From: an uncultured Trichococcus sp.
Lineage (GTDB): Bacteria; Bacillota; Bacilli; Lactobacillales; Aerococcaceae
DNA: 64,000 nucleotides
NCBI RefSeq assembly: GCF_963663645.1
Contig: NZ_OY760503.1
Location: 578,501-642,500, forward strand
Reading direction: 5' to 3'
A model generated the notes under the pieces. It was not told the DNA's origin, ran no database searches, and worked only from the letters and a program-made list of their open reading frames with translations. Made by a program: the position numbers and the translations under genes. Positions 8,877 through 17,647 of the stretch are shown here, piece by piece (positions within the stretch are counted from its first letter, which is position 1; each line of letters begins with the position of its first letter).

Positions 8877-10034
8877 CTATTTGGAGGCGATGTAGGTCTT
8901 CAGGCGCTCAGCCGCCTCAGCGACCATGTCCGTGCTCAGCGCGTAGCTCATGCGGACATAGCCCTCTCCGCCGGGTCCGAAGATCGATCCCGGCAGCATG
9001 CCCACTTTGGCGTTCATGCCGATTTCGCGGCAGAAGGCCTTGTCGTCCGTACCGAACTTCGCCGGAATCTTCGCAAAAGCGTAGAAGGCCCCTTTCAGTG
9101 CGGGAACCTCAAACCCGGCTTCCTGCAAAGCGGGAACGAGGATGTTTCTTCTTTTCTCATATTCGGAACGCATCTTTTCGACATCCGGCGCACTATTGCG
9201 GAACGCCTCTTCAGCAGCACGGTTGGAAACCGTTACGCCGGTCGTCACCAATTGCTGATGGGCCAAGAACAAGGTCTTCATCCATTTCGCATCCGCTGCG
9301 AGCACACCCACACGCCAGCCCGTCATCGCAAAAGCTTTCGAAGCCCCTTGGAACAAAATCGTACGGTCGCGCAGCAGGGTCGCGATCGACGTATGCTTTT
9401 CCCCATAGGTGATTTCGCTGTAGATTTCGTCGCTCAGCACAAAGATGTCGTACTGCTTGATTGCATCGGCCAAAGCCGTCAGTTCTTCCTTTGTATAGGT
9501 AGCGCCGGTCGGATTGCTCGGATAGTTCAAAAAGAGCGCTTTGACATTTTTGTTTTCGGCCATCGTCTTGTGCAGCAGCTCCGGTGTCATCAAAAACCCG
9601 GTGTCGGAAGTATCGACGAGGATGCATTCGCCGCGGTTCAGTTCCACCGCATAACTGTATAATGGAAAGAATGGCGACGGGATGATGACCTGATCGCCCG
9701 GGTTCAACAAGCCGAAAGCCGCTGCGAACAGCCCTTCAGTGGCACCCACCGTCATCACTATCTCCGTTTCGGGATCGTAGTGCAGATCATATTGCTTTTC
9801 CAGGAATTCGCTGACTGCTTTCCGGACGCCGATTTCACCGGAAGTGTGGGCATAATGGGACGCATTGTCTTCGATCGCCTTAATGGCGGCTTGCTTGACG
9901 TTTTCGGGCATATCAAAATCCGGTTCCCCGATCGTCATCGGAATGCAGTCTTCCACGCTGCGGAATAATTCATCAAATTCGCGGATCTGCGAAGGTTTGA
10001 TGCGGGAAAATAGTTCATTCGTTGTCAAAGCCAT
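8877..10034 (-). CDS. PLP-dependent class I aminotransferase (aromatic/PatA type)
   Basis: A 385-residue fold-type I aminotransferase. The PLP-binding Lys233 lies in FQGASKAFAMTGWRVG, with NYPSNPTGATY at about 170-180 (Asn and Pro loop) and VLSDEIYSEITY at about 199-210 (Asp for the pyridine nitrogen). The C-terminal substrate-binding Arg is in GEGYVRMSYA. Sequence style fits the AraT/PatA group, which transaminates aromatic amino acids or N-acetyl-diaminopimelate; the choice cannot be made from sequence alone. Its start lies upstream of the tautomerase and faces away from the methionine operon. Confidence 0.85.
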   Translation of the reverse strand: MALTTNELFSRIKPSQIREFDELFRSVEDCIPMTIGEPDFDMPENVKQAAIKAIEDNASHYAHTSGEIGVRKAVSEFLEKQYDLHYDPETEIVMTVGATEGLFAAAFGLLNPGDQVIIPSPFFPLYSYAVELNRGECILVDTSDTGFLMTPELLHKTMAENKNVKALFLNYPSNPTGATYTKEELTALADAIKQYDIFVLSDEIYSEITYGEKHTSIATLLRDRTILFQGASKAFAMTGWRVGVLAADAKWMKTLFLAHQQLVTTGVTVSNRAAEEAFRNSAPDVEKMRSEYEKRRNILVPALQEAGFEVPALKGAFYAFAKIPAKFGTDDKAFCREIGMNAKVGMLPGSIFGPGGEGYVRMSYALSTDMVAEAAERLKTYIASK

Positions 10035-10259
10035 GTATTACATCCTCCATCCAAGTTTGCATCACCGCCGGAATCCCCTCGGCATATGCTTTTTTATAGG
10101 AATATATCCTTTTTCTCACATAATTTTAATATTAATCAGAATACGACTATTCCGTACATAAGTCAAGCGTACCATGGTATCGACCAATTCAAGAGAGCGT
10201 TTTCCCTTCCGCGAAATGAGAAAATCTGAAATTTTTGCGATTCTTTTTAATCTTATCTG

Positions 10260-10288
10260 TTGACAAAGAAAGCGGGATTGGGTATATT
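10260..10288 (+). promoter_or_regulatory. Promoter of the methionine-uptake operon
   Basis: TTGACA (10260-10265), an exact 17-bp spacer and TATATT (10283-10288) form a near-consensus sigma-A promoter just before the first T-box. No other promoter of this quality is seen before metN. Confidence 0.85.
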
Positions 10289-10304
10289 AATCACATCAAA
10301 AACA

Positions 10305-10606
10305 CAGCGAAGAGAAGAGTAAATCATTCCACTCCTTCATTAGAGAGCTTGGTCAGGTGAAAGCAAGCAAGGAAGTGTTGGTTGAAGATGGTCTCAGAGT
10401 GGCTTGTCCGAAGAGTAACTTCTTAAGACAGGACGGGAACGCCCGTTACAGTGTCACAGTCTGACTTGCAGCAATTTGCAGGCGCACTGGCTAAGGCGGA
10501 TGCAGCGATGCTTTCGTGAACTAAGGTGGTAACACGAGATTGAACTTTGACCTCTCGTCCTTATCTTGCGCATAGAGTATGCAGCAGATGAGGCGAGAGT
10601 TTTTTG
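10305..10606 (+). promoter_or_regulatory. T-box riboswitch 1, Met specifier
   Basis: The element contains a stem I with AGAGAG...GGTCTCAGAG, within which GAAG-ATG-G places an ATG (methionine) triplet in the specifier position. The conserved T-box AAGGTGGTAACACGAG follows at about 10525-10540. The alternative terminator pairs CTCTCGTCC... with ...GGCGAGAG before TTTTTT at 10600-10605. It would sense uncharged tRNA-Met and allow readthrough into the second T-box and metNIQ. Confidence 0.85.
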
Positions 10607-10639
10607 ATTTTATGATAAAATGTAAACGCAAGGAAGAGG

Positions 10640-10908
10640 AAAGTAAACACTGCAACGTATTACAGCGAGCCTGGTTGGATGAGAACAGGTATACGGAACG
10701 GTTTTGAAGATGGCCTCGGAGCGGGAGGGATGAGCTGCGCAAGCGGTAAGTCCTTCAAGGGAGCACCCTTTATCGTGCGCGAGTGAAGCAAGTCTTCACT
10801 CATGGAGGAATCCTGCCGCGAGGGGGATTCGAACAAAGGTGGTAACACGAAGCGTCCGCATTCGTCCTTAACGTCATATTTTTTTGATGTAGGATGGATG
10901 CTTTTTTT
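10640..10908 (+). promoter_or_regulatory. T-box riboswitch 2, Met specifier (tandem)
   Basis: A second complete T-box lies directly after the first. Stem I closes with GCGAGCC...GGCCTCGG, and GAAG-ATG-G again gives an ATG specifier. The T-box AAAGGTGGTAACACGAA is at about 10835-10851. The terminator pairs GCATTCGTCCT (from 10858) with AGGATGGATGC (10891-10901), then a T run. Both elements must be read through before metN. Confidence 0.85.
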
Positions 10909-10928
10909 TATTAGAGGAGGAAAGATAC

Positions 10929-12005
10929 ATGATCAGTCTACAGGATATCTCAGTGACTTTTAAAACTGACAAAAACAAAGCCGTCCATGCCGTGCAGCAT
11001 GTTTCGCTGGAAGTCGATAAGGGCGACGTCTATGGCATCGTCGGATACAGCGGTGCCGGCAAAAGTACCTTAGTAAGGACCATCAATCTTCTGCAGCGAC
11101 CGACTGAAGGAAAAGTCATCGTGAGCGGAAAAGACATGATGGCATTGAACGACAAGGACCTGCGCGAGTCCCGCAAAAAAATCGGGATGATTTTCCAGCA
11201 TTTCAACCTGATGCGCTCCCGCACCATTTACGACAACGTCGCGTTTCCCTTGAAGAATTCTTCCTTAAGCAAACAGGAAATCCACGACAAGGTAACGGAA
11301 CTTCTTTCATTGGTTGGGTTGTCCGAAAAAGCCAAAGCTTACCCTTCCCAATTGTCAGGCGGGCAAAAGCAACGCGTGGCCATCGCCCGCGCATTGGCGA
11401 ATGATCCGGAAGTGCTGCTTTGTGATGAAGCGACCAGCGCGTTGGATCCGAAAACGACTTCTTCGATACTGACCTTATTGAAAGAGCTGAACAAGAGATT
11501 GAACCTGACGATCGTCATCATCACCCATGAGATGCAGGTCGTGAAGGAAATCTGCAACAAAGTGGCTGTGATGGAAAACGGCGGCGTGATCGAATACGGT
11601 TCGATCCTTGACATCTTCACAAAGCCGCAGAACCAATTGACGAAAGACTTCATCGATACGGCAACGCATGTCGAACACGGCATCGAGACGGTCATCACCC
11701 ACCCGACGATCCTGAACCTGAACGAACATGATGTGTTGACAAAGCTATCATTCGTCGGAGGTTCCACAGGTGAGCCGCTCATCGCCAAACTGGCCAATAC
11801 ATTCAATGTCCAAGGCAACATCCTCTTCGGAAACGTCGAGATCCTGCAGGACACGCCAGTCGGCACCCTGCTCCTCGTCCTGAGCGGGACGCCGGAAGCG
11901 ATCGCGGAAGCCGTCCGCTATCTGCAGGATAATGGCGTAACGGTGGAAATCATCACCGAGGAAATCATCGCCGAAAAGAAAAATAAAGGAGGAGACGAAG
12001 AATGA
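10929..12005 (+). CDS. metN: Methionine ABC transporter ATP-binding protein
   Basis: A 358-residue ATPase subunit of the methionine importer. Walker A is GYSGAGKST (about residues 38-46), the signature is [15 protein letters not shown], Walker B is VLLCDEAT, and the switch His lies in IIITHEM. After about residue 260 comes the regulatory NIL/ACT-like domain that binds methionine in E. coli MetN. AGAGGAGG precedes the ATG. Its stop overlaps the metI start by 4 bp. Two Met T-boxes upstream fix the substrate as methionine or a derivative. Confidence 0.95.
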   Translation: MISLQDISVTFKTDKNKAVHAVQHVSLEVDKGDVYGIVGYSGAGKSTLVRTINLLQRPTEGKVIVSGKDMMALNDKDLRESRKKIGMIFQHFNLMRSRTIYDNVAFPLKNSSLSKQEIHDKVTELLSLVGLSEKAKAYPSQLSGGQKQRVAIARALANDPEVLLCDEATSALDPKTTSSILTLLKELNKRLNLTIVIITHEMQVVKEICNKVAVMENGGVIEYGSILDIFTKPQNQLTKDFIDTATHVEHGIETVITHPTILNLNEHDVLTKLSFVGGSTGEPLIAKLANTFNVQGNILFGNVEILQDTPVGTLLLVLSGTPEAIAEAVRYLQDNGVTVEIITEEIIAEKKNKGGDEE

Positions 12006-12682
12006 ACACATTCATCACAACATTTCTCCCTAACGTCTCTGAAATCTGGGATGAAGTGCTCCTGAGCACATGGGAGACCTTATACATGACGCTCGTTGCC
12101 GGACTGATCGCAGGCGTACTGGGAGTCATCCTCGGCGTGATTCTGGTTGTCACCGAAGATGGGGGCATCCTTCAGAACAAGCACCTGTACAATGTTCTGG
12201 ATAAGCTCGTCAATATCTTCCGCTCACTGCCCTTCATCATCCTGATGGCGCTGATCGTACCGTTCACGCGTTTCGTGGTCGGCACTTCGATCGGAACGAC
12301 CGCATCGATTGTGCCGCTGGTTGTAGCGACGGTTCCCTTCTATGCCCGCCAGATCCAAAACGCATTGGTTGAAGTCGATCCCGGCGTCATCGAGGCGGCC
12401 CAATCAATGGGTGCCAGCCCCGGGGAAATCATCTTCCGCGTCTACCTGAAGGAAGGCTTGGCCGGCATCATCCGCGTATCATCCGTAACGATCATCAACC
12501 TGATCGGTTTGACGGCAATGGCCGGAGCTATCGGCGGAGGCGGCTTGGGTAACCTGGCCATCACCCGCGGCTACAACCGATTCCAGAACGACGTGACCCT
12601 GGTCGCAACCATCATCATCCTGATCATCGTATTCATCAGCCAAGCCATCGGAAATGCCTTGGTCAAAAAAGTAAGTCACTAA
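12002..12682 (+). CDS. metI: Methionine ABC transporter permease
   Basis: A 226-residue inner-membrane permease with about five membrane segments. The EAA loop reads [26 protein letters not shown], the coupling-helix contact for MetN. The N-terminal part ([19 protein letters not shown]) is the first long hydrophobic segment. It overlaps metN by 4 bp, and metQ follows 26 bp later. Length and motif order are normal for MetI. Confidence 0.95.
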   Translation: MNTFITTFLPNVSEIWDEVLLSTWETLYMTLVAGLIAGVLGVILGVILVVTEDGGILQNKHLYNVLDKLVNIFRSLPFIILMALIVPFTRFVVGTSIGTTASIVPLVVATVPFYARQIQNALVEVDPGVIEAAQSMGASPGEIIFRVYLKEGLAGIIRVSSVTIINLIGLTAMAGAIGGGGLGNLAITRGYNRFQNDVTLVATIIILIIVFISQAIGNALVKKVSH

Positions 12683-12708
12683 TATAAAAAAAACGGAGGA
12701 AACAAATC

Positions 12709-13563
12709 ATGAAAAAGAAAAACGTATTATTCTCAGGTGTTGCAGCACTTACTTTATTTTTAGCAGCTTGCGGAAGCAGCGACTCGAACACGGACTCAGC
12801 CGCGGACACCGCCGCTTCAGAAGCTGAAGCAGTGAAAATCGGCGTAGTCAGCGAAGTTGAAGTTGAAGTCTGGGAAGATGTTGCCAGCCGTTTGGAAGCT
12901 AAAGGAATCGAATTGGAAATCGTCCAGTTCAGCGACTATGTACAGCCCAACGTCGCCTTGGAAAATGGTGCCATCGACCTGAACGCGTTCCAGCATGTGG
13001 CTTATCTTGAAGATTTCAATGCCAACAACGAGTCGGATCTGACTCCGATCGGCTTCACTTATGTTTCTCCACTTGGTCTGTACTCCGAAAAAGTGACCGA
13101 CTATGCCGACATTGCCGAGGATGCCAGCATCGCCATCCCTAACGACGTGACCAACGGCGGACGCGCACTTCTTTTATTACAAGCAATCGGCTTAATCAAA
13201 GTCGATGAAGCAAAAGGAACGACACCGACAGTCAATGATATCATCGAGAACCCGAAGAACATCAACTTTGAAGAATTGGATGCAGCGCAAATCGCACGCT
13301 CCCTTCAGGATGTTGATGCAGCAGTCATCAACACAAACTACGCTACCGATTCCGGTCTGAATCCGAAAGAAGATGCACTCTTCCTTGATACCGACAACAT
13401 CGCAAGCGTTGCAGACGTCTACAAAAACATCATTGCAGCACGTTCTGAGGATATCGACAACGAAACCTACAAGCAAGTCGTTGCGGAATACCAAACATCC
13501 GAAACGGCAGCCCTTCTGGACGATGTCACAGCAGGCAATGACGTACCAGCCTGGGAACAGTAA
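12709..13563 (+). CDS. metQ: Methionine-binding lipoprotein, copy 1
   Basis: A 284-residue lipoprotein of the NlpA/MetQ family. The signal peptide ends in a clear lipobox (LFLAACGSS), so Cys21 would be lipidated and anchored outside the membrane. The body has the NlpA hallmarks: VKIGVVSE, DLNAFQHVAYLEDFN, IAIPNDVTNGGRALLLLQ and AAVINTNYATDSGL. It is the first of three adjacent metQ genes and is very close in sequence to copy 2. A small hairpin at 13587-13606 lies between copies 1 and 2 without a T run. Confidence 0.93.
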   Translation: MKKKNVLFSGVAALTLFLAACGSSDSNTDSAADTAASEAEAVKIGVVSEVEVEVWEDVASRLEAKGIELEIVQFSDYVQPNVALENGAIDLNAFQHVAYLEDFNANNESDLTPIGFTYVSPLGLYSEKVTDYADIAEDASIAIPNDVTNGGRALLLLQAIGLIKVDEAKGTTPTVNDIIENPKNINFEELDAAQIARSLQDVDAAVINTNYATDSGLNPKEDALFLDTDNIASVADVYKNIIAARSEDIDNETYKQVVAEYQTSETAALLDDVTAGNDVPAWEQ

Positions 13564-13641
13564 GACCCATTCACTTGTTTACAAAAATCACGTTTGCAGA
13601 CGTGATGTAAAAATATAAAAAACAAATCGGAGGAAATACAT

Positions 13642-14505
13642 ATGAAAAAGAGTAAATTACTTGGTGGCCTGGTCCTTACAGCTTCACTATTCCTGGCAGC
13701 ATGCGGAAACGGCGACACAACCGCTGACTCGTCCGCTGCGGAGTCAAGCAGCACAGTTGCAGCAGAACCAACTACAGTCAAAATCGGCCTGGTCAGCGAA
13801 TCCGCTGTCGAAATTTGGGAAGCCGTCGCAGAGCGCCTGGAAGACGAAAACATCGATCTTGAAATCGTCAAATTCACTGACTACAACCAACCGAACATCG
13901 CGTTGGATACCGGCGAACTCGACTTGAACGCCTTCCAGCACGTAGCTTTCCTGGAAAACTACAACGCGAACAACGACGCAGACTTGACGCCAATCGGATT
14001 CACTTTTGTGTCTCCACTGGGGATCTACTCTGACAAATATGCAGATTACAGCGAAATACAGGACGGCGACACGATTGCTATCCCGAATGACGTAACCAAC
14101 GGCGGACGCGCTTTGTTGCTGCTGCAAGCCATCGACTTGATCACTTTGGACAACGCAACAGGAACATCCCCAACTGTAGGTGACATCATCGAAAACCCTA
14201 AGAACCTGAACATCGAAGAATTGGATGCCGCTCAATTGCCGCGTTCGCTTGAAGATGCAGGCGCTGCAGTCATCAACACCAACTTCGCTGTCGATTCCGG
14301 ACTTGTACCGACTGAAGATGCCCTTTACTTGGATACAGACAACATTCAGGAAGTCTTGGACATCTACAAAAACATCGTGGCTGCCCGTGCAGAAGACGTC
14401 GACAATGAAGTCTACAAAAAAGTTGTAGCAGCATACCAAACAGAAGAAACAAAAGCTTTGATTGCAGAAACAACTGCAAACACAGATATCCCTGCTTGGG
14501 ACTAA
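13642..14505 (+). CDS. metQ: Methionine-binding lipoprotein, copy 2
   Basis: A 287-residue NlpA/MetQ lipoprotein with lipobox LFLAACGNG. It shares long stretches with copy 1, for example AIPNDVTNGGRALLLLQAI and IIENPKN, so the pair looks like a recent tandem duplication. Differences cluster in the linker after the lipid Cys and around residues 130-160 and 200-230. It has its own GGAGG site. It presumably feeds the same MetNI pore; different affinity or ligand form (for example methionine sulfoxide or peptides) is possible but unproven. Confidence 0.92.
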   Translation: MKKSKLLGGLVLTASLFLAACGNGDTTADSSAAESSSTVAAEPTTVKIGLVSESAVEIWEAVAERLEDENIDLEIVKFTDYNQPNIALDTGELDLNAFQHVAFLENYNANNDADLTPIGFTFVSPLGIYSDKYADYSEIQDGDTIAIPNDVTNGGRALLLLQAIDLITLDNATGTSPTVGDIIENPKNLNIEELDAAQLPRSLEDAGAAVINTNFAVDSGLVPTEDALYLDTDNIQEVLDIYKNIVAARAEDVDNEVYKKVVAAYQTEETKALIAETTANTDIPAWD

Positions 14506-14557
14506 GCGAAAGCCTTTCTTCATCTTCAATCCCCTGATAACATACTAAATTTACGAG

Positions 14558-14601
14558 TAGCATCAAGCCGGTGCGTTTCTTTCGCGCCGCTCTTGATGCT
14601 A
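14558..14601 (+). terminator. Hairpin between metQ copies 2 and 3
   Basis: TAGCATCAAG (14558-14567) pairs with CTTGATGCTA (14592-14601), followed by TCTTTATAT. The T run is weak, so it may be a partial terminator lowering expression of copy 3 and the amidohydrolase, or a stabilising 3' end. Confidence 0.5.
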
Positions 14602-14629
14602 TCTTTATATACAAAGGAGCCCTTTACTT

Positions 14630-15487
14630 ATGAAAAACAAGACATTTTTAGCAACATTGACCCTTTCAGCCAGCCTTTTCCTTGCCGCTTGCAGCAACGC
14701 AGCCTCCGATTCCGCCAGCGATTCTTCCACTGCGGACGCGACCGAGCCCGTCAAAGTAACGCTAGGCGTCGTCGGCGAAGTCAACGAGCCTTGGGATTAC
14801 GTCATCGAAGAACTGAAAGAAAAAGAGAATATCGAAGTCGAATTGGTCAAATTCACCGACTACACAACGCCTAACAATGCTTTGGCCGAAGGTGAAATCG
14901 ATCTGAGTTCGTTCCAGACAGAGATCTTCATGGACAACTACAACAGAGATCATGGAACGGAATTGACGACCATCGGCTATACGGTAATGGCTCCTTTGGG
15001 ACTTTACTCCGATAAAATCACAAGCATCAACGAACTGAAGGACGGCGACACGATTGCCATTCCGAACGATGTCTCCAACGAAGGACGCGCTTTGATCCTG
15101 CTGCAGACAGCCGGATTGATTACACTTGATCCCGAAGCTGGTTTGGTTCCGACAACCGAAGATGTCATCGAAAACAGATTGAATCTGCAGTTCCAGACAC
15201 TTGAATCCAATCAGACTGCCCGCGCTTTGCAGGACGTGACTGCATCCGTCATCAACAGCGGCATGGCCGTGGATGCCGGCTTCATCCCGAGTGAAGATGC
15301 CGTCTTCCTTGAGCCGGTTACGGAAGACTCAAAACCTTATTACAACGTCATCGCGGCACTTTCCGAACACATCGACAACGAAACCTTCCAAACGATCGTA
15401 GCCTACTACCAATCCGAAGGAACGGCCAAAGTCATCGAAGAAGCTTCAAAAGGCTCGCAGTTTCCGGTTTGGGACGAAGTAAAATAG
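14630..15487 (+). CDS. metQ: NlpA/MetQ-family lipoprotein, diverged copy 3
   Basis: A 285-residue lipoprotein with lipobox LFLAACSNA. It is clearly in the NlpA family (VTLGVVGEVNEPWDYVIEE, DLSSFQTEIFMDNYN, IAIPNDVSNEGRALILLQ), but the ligand-site signature DLNAFQH of copies 1 and 2 is DLSSFQT here and NTNYATDSG is NSGMAVDAG. This suggests a changed ligand rather than simple redundancy. It follows a weak hairpin and precedes the amidohydrolase gene. Confidence 0.88.
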   Translation: MKNKTFLATLTLSASLFLAACSNAASDSASDSSTADATEPVKVTLGVVGEVNEPWDYVIEELKEKENIEVELVKFTDYTTPNNALAEGEIDLSSFQTEIFMDNYNRDHGTELTTIGYTVMAPLGLYSDKITSINELKDGDTIAIPNDVSNEGRALILLQTAGLITLDPEAGLVPTTEDVIENRLNLQFQTLESNQTARALQDVTASVINSGMAVDAGFIPSEDAVFLEPVTEDSKPYYNVIAALSEHIDNETFQTIVAYYQSEGTAKVIEEASKGSQFPVWDEVK

Positions 15488-15516
15488 AAAAGCTTCACGG
15501 GCTAACCCGTGAAGCT
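15487..15516. repeat. Minimal copy of the dispersed structured repeat
   Basis: AGCTTCACGGG (15491-15501) pairs perfectly with CCCGTGAAGCT (15506-15516) around CTAA, starting at the metQ3 stop. The right half, GGGCTAACCCGTGAAGCT, equals the right end of the 125-bp repeats at 16798 and 59378, and the left GAAAAGC equals their left end. It therefore looks like an internally deleted copy. There is no T run, so a terminator role is doubtful. Confidence 0.65.
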
Positions 15517-15607
15517 AGCCAACTTTATCAGAAACACGAATTATTTCGAGGGGCTTGGGCCATTTGCCCACAGCCCCTTTACTATACAGATCCAAGGAGG
15601 AAACCCC

Positions 15608-16795
15608 ATGACAATCAACCAAAAACAGATCCATGAAGAAGTTACCGATATCTACGACTACATCATCGCCCTGCGCCGCCATTTCCATCGGCATCCGGAG
15701 CCGAGCCTGAAGGAATTCGAAACGATCCAACGCATCAAGGAAGAAGTCGAAGAAATCGGCGTGCCTTACATCAATGTCGGTGAGACCGGCATCTTGGCCA
15801 CCTTGATAGGCGGAAAAGGAGCAGGCAAGACCATTCTGCTGCGCGCCGATATCGATGCACTGCCACTACCGGATGAGACCGGCAAACCCTACGCTTCCGT
15901 CAACCCCGGTTTCAACCACGCCTGCGGACATGATGGCCACACCGCTTCCCTGTTAGGTGCGCTGAAAATCCTGAAGGAACATCAGCATGAGTTCTCCGGC
16001 ACAATCCAGTTCGCCTTCCAACCAGCGGAAGAAATCGGTGCTGGAGCGCGCCAATTCGTGCGCGGTGGTTATATCGACGATATCGACCATGTCTTCGGCA
16101 TCCATCTGCAATCCGGCACACAAGTGGGCAAAATCGTCGCGACACCGGGCCCTTCCAACGCGTCCTGCGACATCTTCAAGATCAAAGTTTTCGGCAAGAG
16201 CGGACACGTCTCGCGTCCGGATCTGGGGCGCGACGCTTTGGTCAGTGCAGCGGCCATCGTCACCGAACTGCAGACCATCGTAGCCAGGGAAGTCCGCCCC
16301 ACCGATGAAGTCGTGGTTGGCATCGGGGTGTTGCGCGCTGGCACGAACTACAACATCATCGCCAACGAAGCCGAAATCGAAGGCACCGTCCGGACATTCA
16401 GCCACGAAGTCCGCGATCAGGTGTTGGAGGCTGTGGAAAGGATCGCCCGGAATGTTTCCGATGCGCACCGCACAACCATCGAGTTCTCCAACTACGATGC
16501 CGCGGCACCGCTGATCAATGACATCCAGGCAGCCAACCATGCCATCAAGGTCGCCTCGGACATCGTCGGAATCGAGAACGTCATCACCGACAGCCCGAAA
16601 AGCATGGGCGCTGACGATTTCGCGGATTACTTGGCGGTCGCGCGCGGTGTCTACTGCTTCATCGGCACGCAAAGCAGCGAAGAGACAGCCTACGGACATC
16701 ACCACGAGAAATTCGATATCGATGAAAAAGGCTTGGCCATCGCTACGGAATTGCATATTTCCTACGCGCTGTCCTACTTGAATGATCCATTCTAA
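15608..16795 (+). CDS. M20-family metal-dependent amidohydrolase
   Basis: A 395-residue M20 peptidase-family amidohydrolase of the hippuricase/IAA-amino-acid hydrolase type. Metal-site motifs are HFHRHPEPSLKEFET near the start, ACGHDGHTASLLG, and FQPAEEIGAGAR with the catalytic Glu; a dimerisation domain follows and HHEKFDID near the end carries the last metal His. The ATG at 15608 is preceded by AAGGAGG; the longer frame upstream has no site. Placement in the Met T-box operon suggests release of methionine from an N-acyl derivative imported by MetNIQ. This is inference. Confidence 0.85.
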   Translation: MTINQKQIHEEVTDIYDYIIALRRHFHRHPEPSLKEFETIQRIKEEVEEIGVPYINVGETGILATLIGGKGAGKTILLRADIDALPLPDETGKPYASVNPGFNHACGHDGHTASLLGALKILKEHQHEFSGTIQFAFQPAEEIGAGARQFVRGGYIDDIDHVFGIHLQSGTQVGKIVATPGPSNASCDIFKIKVFGKSGHVSRPDLGRDALVSAAAIVTELQTIVAREVRPTDEVVVGIGVLRAGTNYNIIANEAEIEGTVRTFSHEVRDQVLEAVERIARNVSDAHRTTIEFSNYDAAAPLINDIQAANHAIKVASDIVGIENVITDSPKSMGADDFADYLAVARGVYCFIGTQSSEETAYGHHHEKFDIDEKGLAIATELHISYALSYLNDPF

Positions 16796-16797
16796 TA

Positions 16798-16925
16798 TAA
16801 GAAAAGCTGAACGGGTTCGTTCAGCCCGGAAAGAAATTTAGGAAATCTGTCCGACTGAGCATCGAAGAGCGCAATAGGACAGATTTATCTAATTTCCGAA
16901 GGGCTAACCCGTGAAGCTGGACATC
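16798..16925. repeat. Dispersed structured repeat, copy A
   Basis: About 125 bp after the amidohydrolase stop is nearly the same as 59378-59504. Ends: GAAAAGC...GAACGGGTTCG on the left and CTAACCCGTGAAGCT on the right can pair. Inside, AAATCTGTCC (16843-16852) pairs perfectly with GGACAGATTT (16877-16886) around a conserved loop containing GAGCATCG and GAGCGCAATA. Copy B keeps this stem by compensatory changes. No protein is encoded. It could be a mobile mini-element or a small structured RNA. The remainder to 17019 shows nothing recognisable. Confidence 0.75.
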
Positions 16926-17019
16926 ATTTTAGGTGAATGAAACATTTTGCAAACTTGTGAAACACCTACGGTGATGCACTTTTCACTCTGGAAAATTTTA
17001 TAAATTCCTATATGTCAAA

Positions 17020-17066
17020 AAAAATGCGCCGTTCCTTGGGATTCCCCAAAAGAGCGACGCATTTTT
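17020..17066. terminator. Bidirectional terminator between met operon and mgsA
   Basis: AAAAATGCG(C)CG pairs with CG(A)CGCATTTTT, with an inner TTGGG/CCCCAA extension. A and T runs flank both sides. It terminates mgsA on the minus strand and any transcript leaving the met operon. Confidence 0.8.
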
Positions 17067-17087
17067 ATATTTTTTTGCAAAATCTTG

Positions 17088-17504
17088 TCAGAACTGAATC
17101 GTGCCTTCCGCATTGTAGAATTCGCGCCAATCGACGAAACCAGCATCCAACCCGCGGAGCAGCACTTCAGCTGTGCCGATATTGGTGGCCAACGGAATTT
17201 CATAGACATCGCTCAGACGGATCAAAGCGGTTACATCGGGTTCATGCGGCATAGCAGCCAACGGATCCCTCAGGAAGATGACCACATCCATCTCGTTTTG
17301 CGAAATCATGGCTCCGATCTGTTGATCCCCGCCGAGTGGACCTGACTTGAAGCGGTGCACATCCAGCCCGGTCGCTTCCATGATACGGGTTCCGGTCGTT
17401 CCTGTCGCGAACAATTCGTGTTCTTGCAGAATTGCTTTATAGGCGGTACATAACTGGATCATCAAATCTTTTTTACGGTCATGCGCAATTAATGCTACTT
17501 TCAT
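17088..17504 (-). CDS. mgsA: Methylglyoxal synthase
   Basis: A 138-residue enzyme that eliminates phosphate from dihydroxyacetone phosphate to give methylglyoxal, a glycolytic overflow route. Motifs are the N-terminal [12 protein letters not shown], the phosphate-binding [10 protein letters not shown], and [12 protein letters not shown] with catalytic Asp60, then [17 protein letters not shown]. Length is normal. GGGAGG is eight bases before the ATG. It stands alone between two terminator/repeat regions. The neighbouring MerR/aldo-keto reductase module at 24-26 kb could detoxify the product, which is speculative. Confidence 0.95.
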   Translation of the reverse strand: MKVALIAHDRKKDLMIQLCTAYKAILQEHELFATGTTGTRIMEATGLDVHRFKSGPLGGDQQIGAMISQNEMDVVIFLRDPLAAMPHEPDVTALIRLSDVYEIPLATNIGTAEVLLRGLDAGFVDWREFYNAEGTIQF

Positions 17505-17647
17505 CTAATTTCCTCCCTGCATTTTTGATAATAATAGTATATCATTTCGCGGGATTTATAGTCGAACCGGCGCAAATATTTTTCTTTTTAGTGCCAAAAT
17601 TACCAAAATAAAGTAGGATTTCTTCATGATTTTTTAGTTTTCGGAAA

